Part shown: positions 1-7,271 of the stretch, one piece after another
How positions within the stretch are numbered: the stretch's first letter is position 1
Layout: every line of letters starts with the position of its first letter
NCBI GenBank assembly: GCA_903888395.1
Contig: CAISTO010000028.1
Coordinates: forward strand, 1-7,314
DNA from: an uncultured Bacteroidota bacterium
GTDB taxonomy: Bacteria; Bacteroidota; Bacteroidia; UKL13-3
Length of the DNA stretch: 7,314 nucleotides
Direction: 5' to 3'
Translations under genes and position numbers: made by a program
The notes under the pieces: generated by a model
Told to the model about the DNA's origin: nothing
The model's database searches: none
What the model saw: the letters and a program-made list of their open reading frames with translations, nothing else

Positions 1-443
1 AAAATCTCTAAAACCTTTTCAGGAGGACGGCCAATAACTGCTTTATCGCCATTTATTATAATGGGTCTTTCAATCAAAATTGGATTGTTAACCATAATTT
101 GAATCCATTCAGCATTAGTCAACGTTTTGTCTTTATAATTTTCTTTATAAATGGTTTCCCCTTTTCTTATTAAATCGATTGGGGTCATGTTTAGTTGCTG
201 TAAAATAGCTGCTAATTCTTTAGTTGTTGGTGGGGTTTTAATGTAATCCACCACTTTGAATTCAACATTTTTTTCGTTTAAAATAGCCAAGGCATCACGG
301 CTTTTACCGCAACGCTTATTGTGGTATATTGTTATCATGTTATCTTTAATTATTGGCGTGGTACTGCACCAATCACAGTTAGAAAAATTTTCTAAAAATC
401 CTTTTCCTTCACATTTCGGACATACATAACCGCAGGTTGCCAT
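1..443 (-). CDS. arsC: ArsC-family arsenate reductase with N-terminal Cys4 zinc-ribbon-like extension (3' end outside window)
   Basis: The reading frame is open from an ATG at 441-443 to the window edge, giving about 147 codons; the stop is not visible. Residues from Met36 (ATG at 336-338) onward match glutaredoxin-coupled arsenate reductases, cytoplasmic enzymes that reduce arsenate to arsenite. Counting from that inner Met, the start reads ITIYHNKRCGKSRDAL, with catalytic Cys10. Arg58 (LIRKGE), Arg91 (LIERPI) and Arg104 (VIGRPPE) line up with Arg60, Arg94 and Arg107 of E. coli ArsC. The 112 visible ArsC residues are close to the short-family length, so only the last few codons are probably missing. 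Residues 1-35 of the long form carry Cys4, Cys8, Cys11, Cys23 and Cys26; CPKC and CDWC form a zinc-ribbon-like pair. Translation could instead start at the inner ATG, but the paired cysteines suggest the extension is coding. No other ars genes are visible. Some ArsC-fold homologues have unrelated or unknown roles, so arsenate as substrate is inferred. Confidence 0.75.
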   Translation of the reverse strand, partial: MATCGYVCPKCEGKGFLENFSNCDWCSTTPIIKDNMITIYHNKRCGKSRDALAILNEKNVEFKVVDYIKTPPTTKELAAILQQLNMTPIDLIRKGETIYKENYKDKTLTNAEWIQIMVNNPILIERPIIINGDKAVIGRPPEKVLEI

Positions 444-468
444 TGCACGAATATAGTTTTTTGAAAAT

Positions 469-501
469 AAAAAACGAGACCCCCTTTCGGAGACCTCGTT
501 T
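469..501 (-). terminator. Intrinsic terminator of the efflux operon
   Basis: Read as minus-strand RNA, AAACGAGGUCUCC (501-489), a GAAA tetraloop (488-485) and GGGGGUCUCGUUU (484-472) form an uninterrupted 13-bp stem. Three of the pairs are G-U wobbles. A run of six U residues (474-469) overlaps the end of the stem and continues past it. The hairpin begins 46 bp after the stop codon of the RND pump gene, where an operon-ending terminator is expected. In plus-strand RNA the wobble positions become A-C mismatches, so the hairpin is directional and serves the leftward transcript. Confidence 0.87.
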
Positions 502-547
502 AGTATATGAAACAAATTTACACCTTTACCCCAAAGTGTAATACAAT

Positions 548-3500
548 CTACAACGATGTATTGGTTGTTTTGTTTGCCCTTTTTGGAAAATATTTTATTT
601 TAATTGATTCTGAGAGTAATAACATTACAGGAACCAAAATTAAAGTCAATAATGTGGCAAATAATAATCCAAAAATCATCGTCCATGATAAAGGACCCCA
701 GAAAGCTACACTATCGCCACCAAAGTAAATATGTGGATTTCCTTCAGAGAATAAAGTTACAAAATCAACGTTTAAACCAATGGCCAAAGGTATTAAACCT
801 AACATTGTAGCAGTAGCAGTTAATATAACTGGAGTCATACGTGTTTTGCCAGCTTCAATAATGGCTTCTTTCAATTCCATTCCTTCTTCTAACAATAAGT
901 CTGTAAATTCTACCAACAGAATTCCGTTTCTTACCACAATTCCCGCCAGCGCCACCACACCAACACCTGTCATTAGTATTGATATATCCATTTTAAATAT
1001 AGAAAATCCTAATAACACGCCAATGATACTTAGTACTATTTCACTTAAAATTATAACTGGTTTTGATATAGAGTTAAACTGAGTTACCAAAATTAAAAAG
1101 ATTAAACCTAATGCAATTAACATAGCTTTTCCAAGGAACGCACCAGTTTCTGCTTGTTGTTCTTGTTCACCTGTCATGTCGGTGGTAACAGAATTTGGTA
1201 ATTCATATTTAGCAACCGCTTTTTTTACCTGTTCCACAACTTCATTGGCATTATAACCAGAGAGTACGTTAGAACCAAGTGATACAATGCGTTTTTGGTT
1301 TTTACGTTTTATACCTCCATAAGTTTGGCTGTATTTTAACTTAGCTACCGATGACAATGGAACCGAACGTAACATACCACCCATATTCATATCACGATAA
1401 GTGATTTTTAAATTCATTAAGGCATCTATGTTGTTTCTTTGGTCAAATTTATAACGTACTTGAATAGGATAATCATCTTTTGCATCTTTAAATTTAGAAA
1501 CCTCTAAACCAAATATTGCACCACGTAAAGCTTGTCCAATTTGAGCGGAAGAAATTCCCTCTCTATTTGCACGCTCTCTGTCAACTTCTATTAATATTTC
1601 TGGTTTGTTGGTTACTAAATCAGATTTTAACTCTTCCACACCTGGAATTTGCAACGAATCTAAATAATGCTTCAAGCCTTTTGAAACGGTTGTTAATTCA
1701 TCAAATTCTTCCCCTATAATTTCAATGTTAACAGGTTTTCCAGTTGGAGGTCCACCTTTTTCTTGCTCTACTGTAATTAATACTCCTGGAATGTCTTTTA
1801 CAACTTTTCTAATTCTATCTAAGTAGGGTAAAGTTTCTTCTCCATTACGTTTACCAAATTCAACAAATGCGATTGTTACTTTTCCTAAATTAGACTTAGC
1901 ACCTACTTCAAATTGTGTAGGATCACCTGCACCAATTGCCACATTTGAAATAACTGATTCTACTATTTTATTGCTATCGCCAATTTCTTTGTAAATTCTT
2001 TCTTCTACTAATTTGGTAATTGAATCGGTTACAACTTGATCAGTTCCAACGGGCATTTCAATATATGTATAAACAAAATTTGGTGATGCCTGAGGGAAGA
2101 AAACAACTTTTGGAGATCTTACTTTCACTAAAAATATACTAAAGAATAACAAGCCAATGGTTCCTACTAATAAAAAGATAGGTCTGCTTCCTTTTAAACA
2201 CCAAGTAATTAATTTTCTGTAACCTTCTTGTACACTTGGCCATGTTTTGTTTTGGAATTTTTCAATGTATTTATACATTACAAATCTGTTTAAGCAATAT
2301 AAACCATATATTACCACTACAAAATTTCCTAATCCAAAGTTTCCTGTTAAATAAATAAGTAAAGCTATTACACCAAAAACAATGGATGTAATCATAAATC
2401 CTTTTTTGTTTTTACGTTGCGCTTCTTCTTCTTCATGAGTTTTCATAAAGCCAACAGCAAATACTGGATTAATAATATATGCCACCACTAACGATGCCAA
2501 TAAAGTTATAATTAAAGTTACTGGTAAAAAAAACATAAATTTACCAATAGTACCTTGCCAAAATGCTAAAGGAATAAATGGAGCTAAGGTAGTTAATGTG
2601 CCTGATAATACAGGAACAAATACTTCGCCTGCCGCTAGTTTGGCGGCCTTTTTTATGGGTACTTTTCCGTTTTCAAATATTCGATGGGTATTTTCTACCA
2701 CCACAATTGCATCATCTACTACTATTCCTAAGGCGAGTAAAAATGCAAATAATACAATCATATTTAAAGTAAAACCAATGGTAGGTAAAAACAAAAATGC
2801 AATGGCCATTGACAAAGGAACTGACATAGCAACAAAAAGTGCATTGGTAGCTCCCATAAAAAACATTAGGATAATTGTTACCAATATAAATCCAATTACA
2901 ATGGTGTTTATTAAGTCGTGTAAAGTAGTTCGTGTTTTGTCAGATTGATCGCCAGTAATTGTAATTTTAAGGCCATCTGGGAAATGAGCTTTTTTCATTT
3001 CCTCATTGATCTTTCTTATTTTATCACTTGCATCAATTAAGTTTTGACCACTCTTTTTTACAATGTTTAATGTAATTACATTTTTATGTTCCAAACGAGC
3101 AAAACTTTCCTGCTCCTTAAATCCATCTTTTACTTCAGCTATATCGCGCAAATAAACAATGGCTCCACTGGCAGAACGAATAGCTAAATCGCCTATTTTT
3201 CTTGCATCTACATATTGGCCAACTACATTTATTTCACGTAATAATCCATCCATTTTAACTGAACCACCGCTTATAGTTATATTTTCATTTCCAATTGCTT
3301 GCATTACATCATACATAGCCACGTCAGCTATTTGCATTTTGTACATATCAAGGTTTACTTGAACCTCTCTGTCTAATGCACCAACAATATCGGCACGAGT
3401 TATTTCTTTTAAACTTTCAATTTTATCTTGTAAATCTTCAGCATATTCCTTCAATTTATCTAATGGATAATCGCCCGATAAATGCACAAACATAATGGGC

Positions 3501-3931
3501 ATTTGCGATACATCTATCTCCACAACAGTAGGCTCACTTGTTAATACCTGAGGAAGTTCTTTTCTTATTTTATCAACTTGATCTTTTACACGTTGCTTTG
3601 CAATAGGAATTTGAACATCCGTATTAAATTCTACCGTTACTAAACTTACATTTTGTAAAGAGCTACTGGTTACTTTTTTTACACCTGAAATTGATTTTAC
3701 ACTTTTTTCAATGTGCTTGGTAACTATATTCTCCATGTCTTTTGGAGACGTTCCCGCTTGAACTGTACTAATAATTATTTGAGGAAAAACCACTTCAGGA
3801 AATTGCTCTTTTGGTAATCCATTATAACTCATTATACCCGCTAGCGTAATGATAATGGTCATGATATAAATACTTGTTTTGTTATTTATTGCCCAACTCG
3901 AGGGTTTAAATTCTTTTATTTTATCTAGCAT
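548..3931 (-). CDS. RND efflux transporter permease, HAE1/AcrB-like inner-membrane pump
   Basis: This 1127-residue protein is the proton-driven inner-membrane pump of the tripartite system. TM1 lies near residues 20-37, followed by a periplasmic porter half (about 40-335) and TM2-TM6 (about 341-490). TM7 lies near 583-602, followed by the second porter half (about 603-930) and TM8-TM12 (about 932-1106). TM4 carries GIVVDDAIVVVEN, with Asp406-Asp407 equivalent to the proton-relay pair Asp407-Asp408 of AcrB. This argues for the HAE1 drug-efflux type rather than heavy-metal (CzcA) pumps. TM10 reads GIVVRNGILLVEF, with Arg1001 where AcrB has Lys940; Arg1031 corresponds to AcrB Arg971. It is longer than AcrB (about 1050 residues), mainly from a segment at about 500-570 with two extra hydrophobic stretches and a longer loop before TM12. 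The ATG start has no Shine-Dalgarno, like its neighbours. It is the last gene of the operon, just before the terminator. The substrate is unknown. Confidence 0.96.
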   Translation of the reverse strand: MLDKIKEFKPSSWAINNKTSIYIMTIIITLAGIMSYNGLPKEQFPEVVFPQIIISTVQAGTSPKDMENIVTKHIEKSVKSISGVKKVTSSSLQNVSLVTVEFNTDVQIPIAKQRVKDQVDKIRKELPQVLTSEPTVVEIDVSQMPIMFVHLSGDYPLDKLKEYAEDLQDKIESLKEITRADIVGALDREVQVNLDMYKMQIADVAMYDVMQAIGNENITISGGSVKMDGLLREINVVGQYVDARKIGDLAIRSASGAIVYLRDIAEVKDGFKEQESFARLEHKNVITLNIVKKSGQNLIDASDKIRKINEEMKKAHFPDGLKITITGDQSDKTRTTLHDLINTIVIGFILVTIILMFFMGATNALFVAMSVPLSMAIAFLFLPTIGFTLNMIVLFAFLLALGIVVDDAIVVVENTHRIFENGKVPIKKAAKLAAGEVFVPVLSGTLTTLAPFIPLAFWQGTIGKFMFFLPVTLIITLLASLVVAYIINPVFAVGFMKTHEEEEAQRKNKKGFMITSIVFGVIALLIYLTGNFGLGNFVVVIYGLYCLNRFVMYKYIEKFQNKTWPSVQEGYRKLITWCLKGSRPIFLLVGTIGLLFFSIFLVKVRSPKVVFFPQASPNFVYTYIEMPVGTDQVVTDSITKLVEERIYKEIGDSNKIVESVISNVAIGAGDPTQFEVGAKSNLGKVTIAFVEFGKRNGEETLPYLDRIRKVVKDIPGVLITVEQEKGGPPTGKPVNIEIIGEEFDELTTVSKGLKHYLDSLQIPGVEELKSDLVTNKPEILIEVDRERANREGISSAQIGQALRGAIFGLEVSKFKDAKDDYPIQVRYKFDQRNNIDALMNLKITYRDMNMGGMLRSVPLSSVAKLKYSQTYGGIKRKNQKRIVSLGSNVLSGYNANEVVEQVKKAVAKYELPNSVTTDMTGEQEQQAETGAFLGKAMLIALGLIFLILVTQFNSISKPVIILSEIVLSIIGVLLGFSIFKMDISILMTGVGVVALAGIVVRNGILLVEFTDLLLEEGMELKEAIIEAGKTRMTPVILTATATMLGLIPLAIGLNVDFVTLFSEGNPHIYFGGDSVAFWGPLSWTMIFGLLFATLLTLILVPVMLLLSESIKIKYFPKRANKTTNTSL

Positions 3932-3957
3932 ATTTTTTTGCTTTTAATTATTAATTT

Positions 3958-4044
3958 ATCGTCATTGCTAGCGAAGCGTGGCAATCTCTTAATTATTAGA
4001 TTACTTCATCCCGACTACGAATAATCGGGATTCGCAATGATGAT
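3958..4044. repeat. Palindromic dispersed intergenic repeat (REP/MITE-like) inside the efflux operon
   Basis: The 127-bp gap between the adaptor and pump genes holds an element bounded by 11-bp terminal inverted repeats: ATCGTCATTGC at 3958-3968 and GCAATGATGAT at 4034-4044, with one mismatch. Nested inside are a short inverted pair, AATCT (3983-3987) with AGATT (3998-4002), and a hairpin of ATCCCGA (4008-4014) with TCGGGAT (4025-4031) and a 10-nt loop. The edge and interior (GTCATTGC, GCGAAGCGTGGCAATCT) resemble the 'GTCATTGCGAG...GAAGCAATCTC' class of short palindromic repeats that I recall from intergenic regions of many bacteria, including Bacteroidota. There is no open frame of note and no clear target-site duplication. 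Removing it would leave a gap of about 40 bp, closer to the other gaps in the operon. The exact ends are uncertain by a few bases. Confidence 0.75.
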
Positions 4045-4059
4045 TATTGCTTGTTTCTT

Positions 4060-5193
4060 TTAGAATTTAATTAATTCACCATCGTTTAAGTCGCCATAAC
4101 CAACAGTAATTAATTTTTCGTCAATTGCTAATCCGCTTAATATTTCAGCTTTATCATTATAAGTAGAACCAACTTTAACTAAACGTTTTTTAGCAATTGT
4201 TTTACCATTTTCTGTAACAGCTACATAAACGTTTGTTCCCTCTTGGCTATTTTGAATACAATTTACAGGAATAACAATGGCGTTATCTTTTGAATAATCA
4301 ATTATTTTTAACACAGCAATCATGTTTGGTAAATAAGTGTTGTCGTTTGGTAAAGCTACTTCCACTCCAAAAGTTCTGTTTAAAGCACTGATGCCTTTTC
4401 CACTGTAAGAAATTTTTGAAGTAATTGATTTATTAATATCTGGAAATTCTACTTGAGCTACATTTCCTTCTTTAATTTTATTAGCAAAAGTTTCTGCCAC
4501 ATCTGCTTTTACTTTTAGTTTGTTAAAATTTACAATGGTAAAATAAGGCATTCCTGGCATTGCCATTTGACCAATTTTTAAATTTACTACGTCTATAGTT
4601 CCATTAACGGTAGCTGTAATTTTATACATACTTAATTGTTCACGCATGGCAGCTATATTTTGTTCTAAAGCTTCTTTATTGGTTTTAGCTTGTTTGTATT
4701 GAATTTCTGAACCAATTTGTTTATCCCACAGTGCTTTTTGTTTGTTATATAAATCTGTTAAAAATAACAAGTTTGTTTCTAAAGGTTGTATTTGTTTTCT
4801 AATCGCATTGCCATCAAATTCAGCTAATACTTGACCTGCTTTTACCACCGAACCTGGTTTTACTAAAACATTTAAAACCAATCCTGGAACTTTAGCACTT
4901 ATCGTTGCATTTTCATCTCCATCTACTCTGCCTTGAACAGTTATAAAATGATTATATTTTGAAGTTTCTATATTGCTTACTGCCACATTAACTATTTTTT
5001 CACGTGAATCAAGTGTAGCGCCACTAGATTTAATTTCGTCTTCCAATGCTTTAATTTTTGTTGTTAATGCTGCTTGTTCAGACTTTAGTTTTTCAAGTGA
5101 AGCCTTTTTTGCTTCCACTGTTTTATCGCCACACGATGTTAAAATGATGGTTATAATTGATAAAATTGCAATAATTATTTTTCCTTTGTTCAT
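4060..5193 (-). CDS. Efflux RND periplasmic adaptor subunit (membrane fusion protein, HlyD/AcrA type), lipoprotein
   Basis: This 377-residue protein would bridge the RND pump and the TolC-type channel in the periplasm. A hydrophobic signal segment (residues 6-20) ends in the lipobox LTSC, predicting lipid attachment at Cys21. Residues 26-57 form a Leu/Ile/Lys/Glu-rich predicted coiled coil directly after the anchor. The biotinyl-lipoyl-like half-motifs follow at about 94-128 (VPGLVLNVLVKPGSVVKAGQ) and 190-220 (ATVNGTIDVVNLKIGQMAMPG). They flank a short alpha-hairpin at about 130-190 that would dock onto the outer-membrane factor. A beta-barrel (about 222-298) and a membrane-proximal domain (about 300-377) complete the adaptor layout. 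The ATG lies 17 bp after the stop of the TolC-like gene, in an A-rich stretch without Shine-Dalgarno, so the two genes are almost certainly co-transcribed. It is normal length for the family. Confidence 0.95.
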   Translation of the reverse strand: MNKGKIIIAILSIITIILTSCGDKTVEAKKASLEKLKSEQAALTTKIKALEDEIKSSGATLDSREKIVNVAVSNIETSKYNHFITVQGRVDGDENATISAKVPGLVLNVLVKPGSVVKAGQVLAEFDGNAIRKQIQPLETNLLFLTDLYNKQKALWDKQIGSEIQYKQAKTNKEALEQNIAAMREQLSMYKITATVNGTIDVVNLKIGQMAMPGMPYFTIVNFNKLKVKADVAETFANKIKEGNVAQVEFPDINKSITSKISYSGKGISALNRTFGVEVALPNDNTYLPNMIAVLKIIDYSKDNAIVIPVNCIQNSQEGTNVYVAVTENGKTIAKKRLVKVGSTYNDKAEILSGLAIDEKLITVGYGDLNDGELIKF

Positions 5194-5210
5194 GTTTTTA
5201 TATGTTTTTT

Positions 5211-6599
5211 TTAGTATCCTATTGATTTTTTAACATTTAATTGCGCAACCATCAAATCGTACAAAGTACTCAAATAATTAGTTTGTGCATTTTTTAAATC
5301 AGATTCAGCAAGTAATAATTCTGTGCTTGATCCAACTCCTTCTTTTAGTTTTATTTGAGCTCTGGTATAAATTTGTTCAGCTAATTCTATGTTTTTCTTT
5401 TGAACAATTACTTGGTTTTTTGTTCTTAAATATGTTGTTTTAGCATTGAACCTTTCTAATTCAATGGCAGTTTCTAAATACTTTTTAATGTTTTCAGTTT
5501 TTTCTATGTTAATACTTGCTTTTTGTGTTTGTGCATGTTTTCTAAATCCATCAAAAACAGGTAAACTTATTTTCCCTCCAACTATAGTTGAAGGATACCA
5601 ATTTGTGCCTAAATCACTAAAATTTGTTGCAAAAGTATTTCTTCCAAGTGATGCAAATGCAGTAATAGTGGGCATATATGCTGTCAAATATCTTTTTTTA
5701 TCTAATTTGTTTAAACGTAAACCTTGTTCTGTCATTTGGTATTCTATTCGCTTGCTGTAATCACCTCCATTTAAATCAAAATCTACAGAAAGTTGGTTTG
5801 ATAAATCATTTAGTTTTTCTAATAATTGGATGCTATCATTCATCTTAGCTCCCATATTCATTTTTAATATTTGATAAGAAATACTTATACCATCTTTTAA
5901 CTGATCACGCAGTATAATTGCATTAGAATAACTTAATTCTAATCTTTCTAAATCTATTTTTTCAACTAAACCTGCCTTATAAGTTTCACGTAAATCCGAT
6001 AAACTTTTCTCAATTAAACTAATGCTTTTGTTAACTTGAGTCATTCTTTCTTCATTAATTAAAACAAAATAATAGGCTTTTGTTACATCTGTTTCTACAT
6101 CAATTTCTGATTTGCGAGTTGTTAAAGTTGAAAGTTTAACATATTCTTTTGCGGCTTTTACTCCTAAAAAAAATGTTCCATCAAATAAAAGTTGGCCTAT
6201 TGTTAAGCTTGTATTTGCTGAGTTTTTTTGTCCAAATGCAACTGGAATAGGTGCTCCAGGAATATATTCTTTAGTAGGAACTAATCCAAAATATGCCTTG
6301 TTAGCACCAATGATTGATGGAGTAATAAAGTCAGGAAATGGTGTAACAGGAATATCAATATTATGATTGTAAGATAATTCAGCATTTGCCTGTGGCAATC
6401 CATTTGCCAATAATTCGTTTACTGATTTTTTTGATAATGTTTCATCTAATCTAGCATTCTTCAAATTTGCATTATTTTGTTTCGCAAAAGTAATTGCTTC
6501 TGTTAATGACATTTTTTTAACTTCAACGTTTTGCTGTGCAATTAGCAAACTTAAGCTGAAAAATGTAGCCACAATAAATGTGGTAATTCTAGTAATCAT
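5211..6599 (-). CDS. TolC-family outer-membrane efflux protein
   Basis: This 462-residue protein would form the trimeric outer-membrane channel of the pump. An N-terminal signal peptide is evident, with a hydrophobic core at about residues 7-20 and likely cleavage after LIA at 21. Two outer-membrane-efflux repeats follow, at about 30-250 and 285-458. Each has the expected landmark turning from strand to helix: GQLLFDGTFFLGVKAAKE (135-152) and KISLPVFDGFRKHAQ (343-357). Each also has the helix-hairpin signature: YKAGLVEKIDLERLELS (207-223) and LKEGVGSSTELLLAESDLKNAQ (418-439). The alignment of these repeats and the overall length fit TolC/OprM relatives. It lacks a lipobox, unlike OprM. The ATG start is only 7 bp from the stop codon of the TetR gene, indicating one transcript. 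There is no Shine-Dalgarno; the upstream sequence is A-rich. Confidence 0.95.
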   Translation of the reverse strand: MITRITTFIVATFFSLSLLIAQQNVEVKKMSLTEAITFAKQNNANLKNARLDETLSKKSVNELLANGLPQANAELSYNHNIDIPVTPFPDFITPSIIGANKAYFGLVPTKEYIPGAPIPVAFGQKNSANTSLTIGQLLFDGTFFLGVKAAKEYVKLSTLTTRKSEIDVETDVTKAYYFVLINEERMTQVNKSISLIEKSLSDLRETYKAGLVEKIDLERLELSYSNAIILRDQLKDGISISYQILKMNMGAKMNDSIQLLEKLNDLSNQLSVDFDLNGGDYSKRIEYQMTEQGLRLNKLDKKRYLTAYMPTITAFASLGRNTFATNFSDLGTNWYPSTIVGGKISLPVFDGFRKHAQTQKASINIEKTENIKKYLETAIELERFNAKTTYLRTKNQVIVQKKNIELAEQIYTRAQIKLKEGVGSSTELLLAESDLKNAQTNYLSTLYDLMVAQLNVKKSIGY

Positions 6600-6606
6600 A
6601 TATTTT

Positions 6607-7221
6607 TTATTTTGTGTTTTGGTTTTCTAATATTTTATTTAGTTTTTTTAAGCCTTTATCAGTACAAATAGCTCTTAAATGATATTTGATTATTTCTTGA
6701 TGTATAAAGTGAAAATCAGTTGAAATATTTTGATAAAGTTCGGGCCTCATCATAAATTCTACACTGTGAGCATATAACTTTGCTGCTAATTCAGTATTTA
6801 CATCTTCTTTGTATAGGCCAAGTTCTTTGCCTTTGGTAATATTGGCAAGCATTTGTTCATTGATAAATACTGATTTAAAACTTTCTAGTTTTTCCCATGC
6901 TTGTTTAAAATATTTTTTCAAATCGAACAGCACTGCAATATTTACTTTCCTGTGATTATCAGTAATTGATTTACTCATTTCAAATAAAAATTCAATAGGA
7001 TCAAAATGTTCATTTAAAATTTTACCGCAAATTTCTTTATCACATAAAATATGGTTTTCAATTGCATGATTCACTAAATCATTTTTATCCTCAAAATACA
7101 GATACAATGTTTTTTTTGAAATACCGAGTTCTCTTGCTATGTCATCCATAGTAATACTCTTAAAGCCGTATTTCATAAAAAGTGCTTCTGCCTCTGCTAA
7201 TATTTTTTGTTTAGGTTCCAA
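6607..7221 (-). CDS. TetR/AcrR-family transcriptional regulator, probable local repressor of the efflux operon
   Basis: This 204-residue protein has a TetR-type DNA-binding head: helix 1 at KQKILAEAEALFMKYGF (4-20), then the helix-turn-helix TMDDIARELGISKKTLYLYFEDKNDL (24-49). The helical C-terminal ligand/dimerisation domain (about 55-195) is divergent and gives no clue to the inducer. The start is taken as TTG (7219-7221): an in-frame TAA lies two codons upstream, and the next ATG is codon 16, which would remove most of helix 1. It is the first gene of the operon, 7 bp from the TolC-like gene, so it would be induced together with the pump it controls. A long perfect inverted repeat 43 bp upstream is a candidate autoregulatory operator. 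Repression is inferred from family and context; activation is possible but less usual. Confidence 0.93.
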   Translation of the reverse strand: MEPKQKILAEAEALFMKYGFKSITMDDIARELGISKKTLYLYFEDKNDLVNHAIENHILCDKEICGKILNEHFDPIEFLFEMSKSITDNHRKVNIAVLFDLKKYFKQAWEKLESFKSVFINEQMLANITKGKELGLYKEDVNTELAAKLYAHSVEFMMRPELYQNISTDFHFIHQEIIKYHLRAICTDKGLKKLNKILENQNTK

Positions 7222-7241
7222 TTTTTAATTTATTCGTGCAA

Positions 7242-7271
7242 CAAAGATGCTTAACTTTATACACATTGGAA
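7242..7271 (-). promoter_or_regulatory. Candidate promoter of the tetR-efflux operon (Bacteroidota type)
   Basis: On the minus strand, CATCTTTG (7249-7242) differs at one base from the Bacteroidota -7 consensus TAnnTTTG. Exactly 19 bp upstream, TTC (7271-7269) is one base off the -33 TTG. Initiation near 7238 would give a leader of roughly 17 nt before the TTG start. The -33 element falls inside the right-hand inverted-repeat arm, so a bound repressor would block it. An alternative is TTG (7297-7295), 19 bp from TAGTTTCC (7275-7268). Neither is a perfect match. Confidence 0.35.

Noticed and set aside
507..3362. Several plus-strand open frames of 67-116 codons opposite the pump gene (for example 507-728, 780-1082, 2598-2948)
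   Set aside because: They lie antisense to a clearly coding gene, have low-complexity compositions and match no family I know. They are shadows of the pump's codon structure.
548..3931. Heavy-metal (CzcA/CusA-type) RND pump, prompted by the neighbouring arsC
   Set aside because: TM4 has the DD pair of drug pumps rather than the metal-pump pattern, and arsC is separated by a strong terminator.
3944..3998. Direct repeat TTAATTATTA at 3944-3953 and 3989-3998 as a target-site duplication of the intergenic element
   Set aside because: The copies do not flank the element, and the sequence is AT-rich enough to recur by chance.
4973..6366. Plus-strand open frames opposite the adaptor and TolC-like genes
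   Set aside because: Same reasoning: antisense to strong family matches, with no domain or start-site support.
6607..7221. Redox or metal sensing by the regulator through Cys60, Cys65 and Cys186
   Set aside because: Three scattered cysteines without a recognised motif are not enough to propose thiol sensing.
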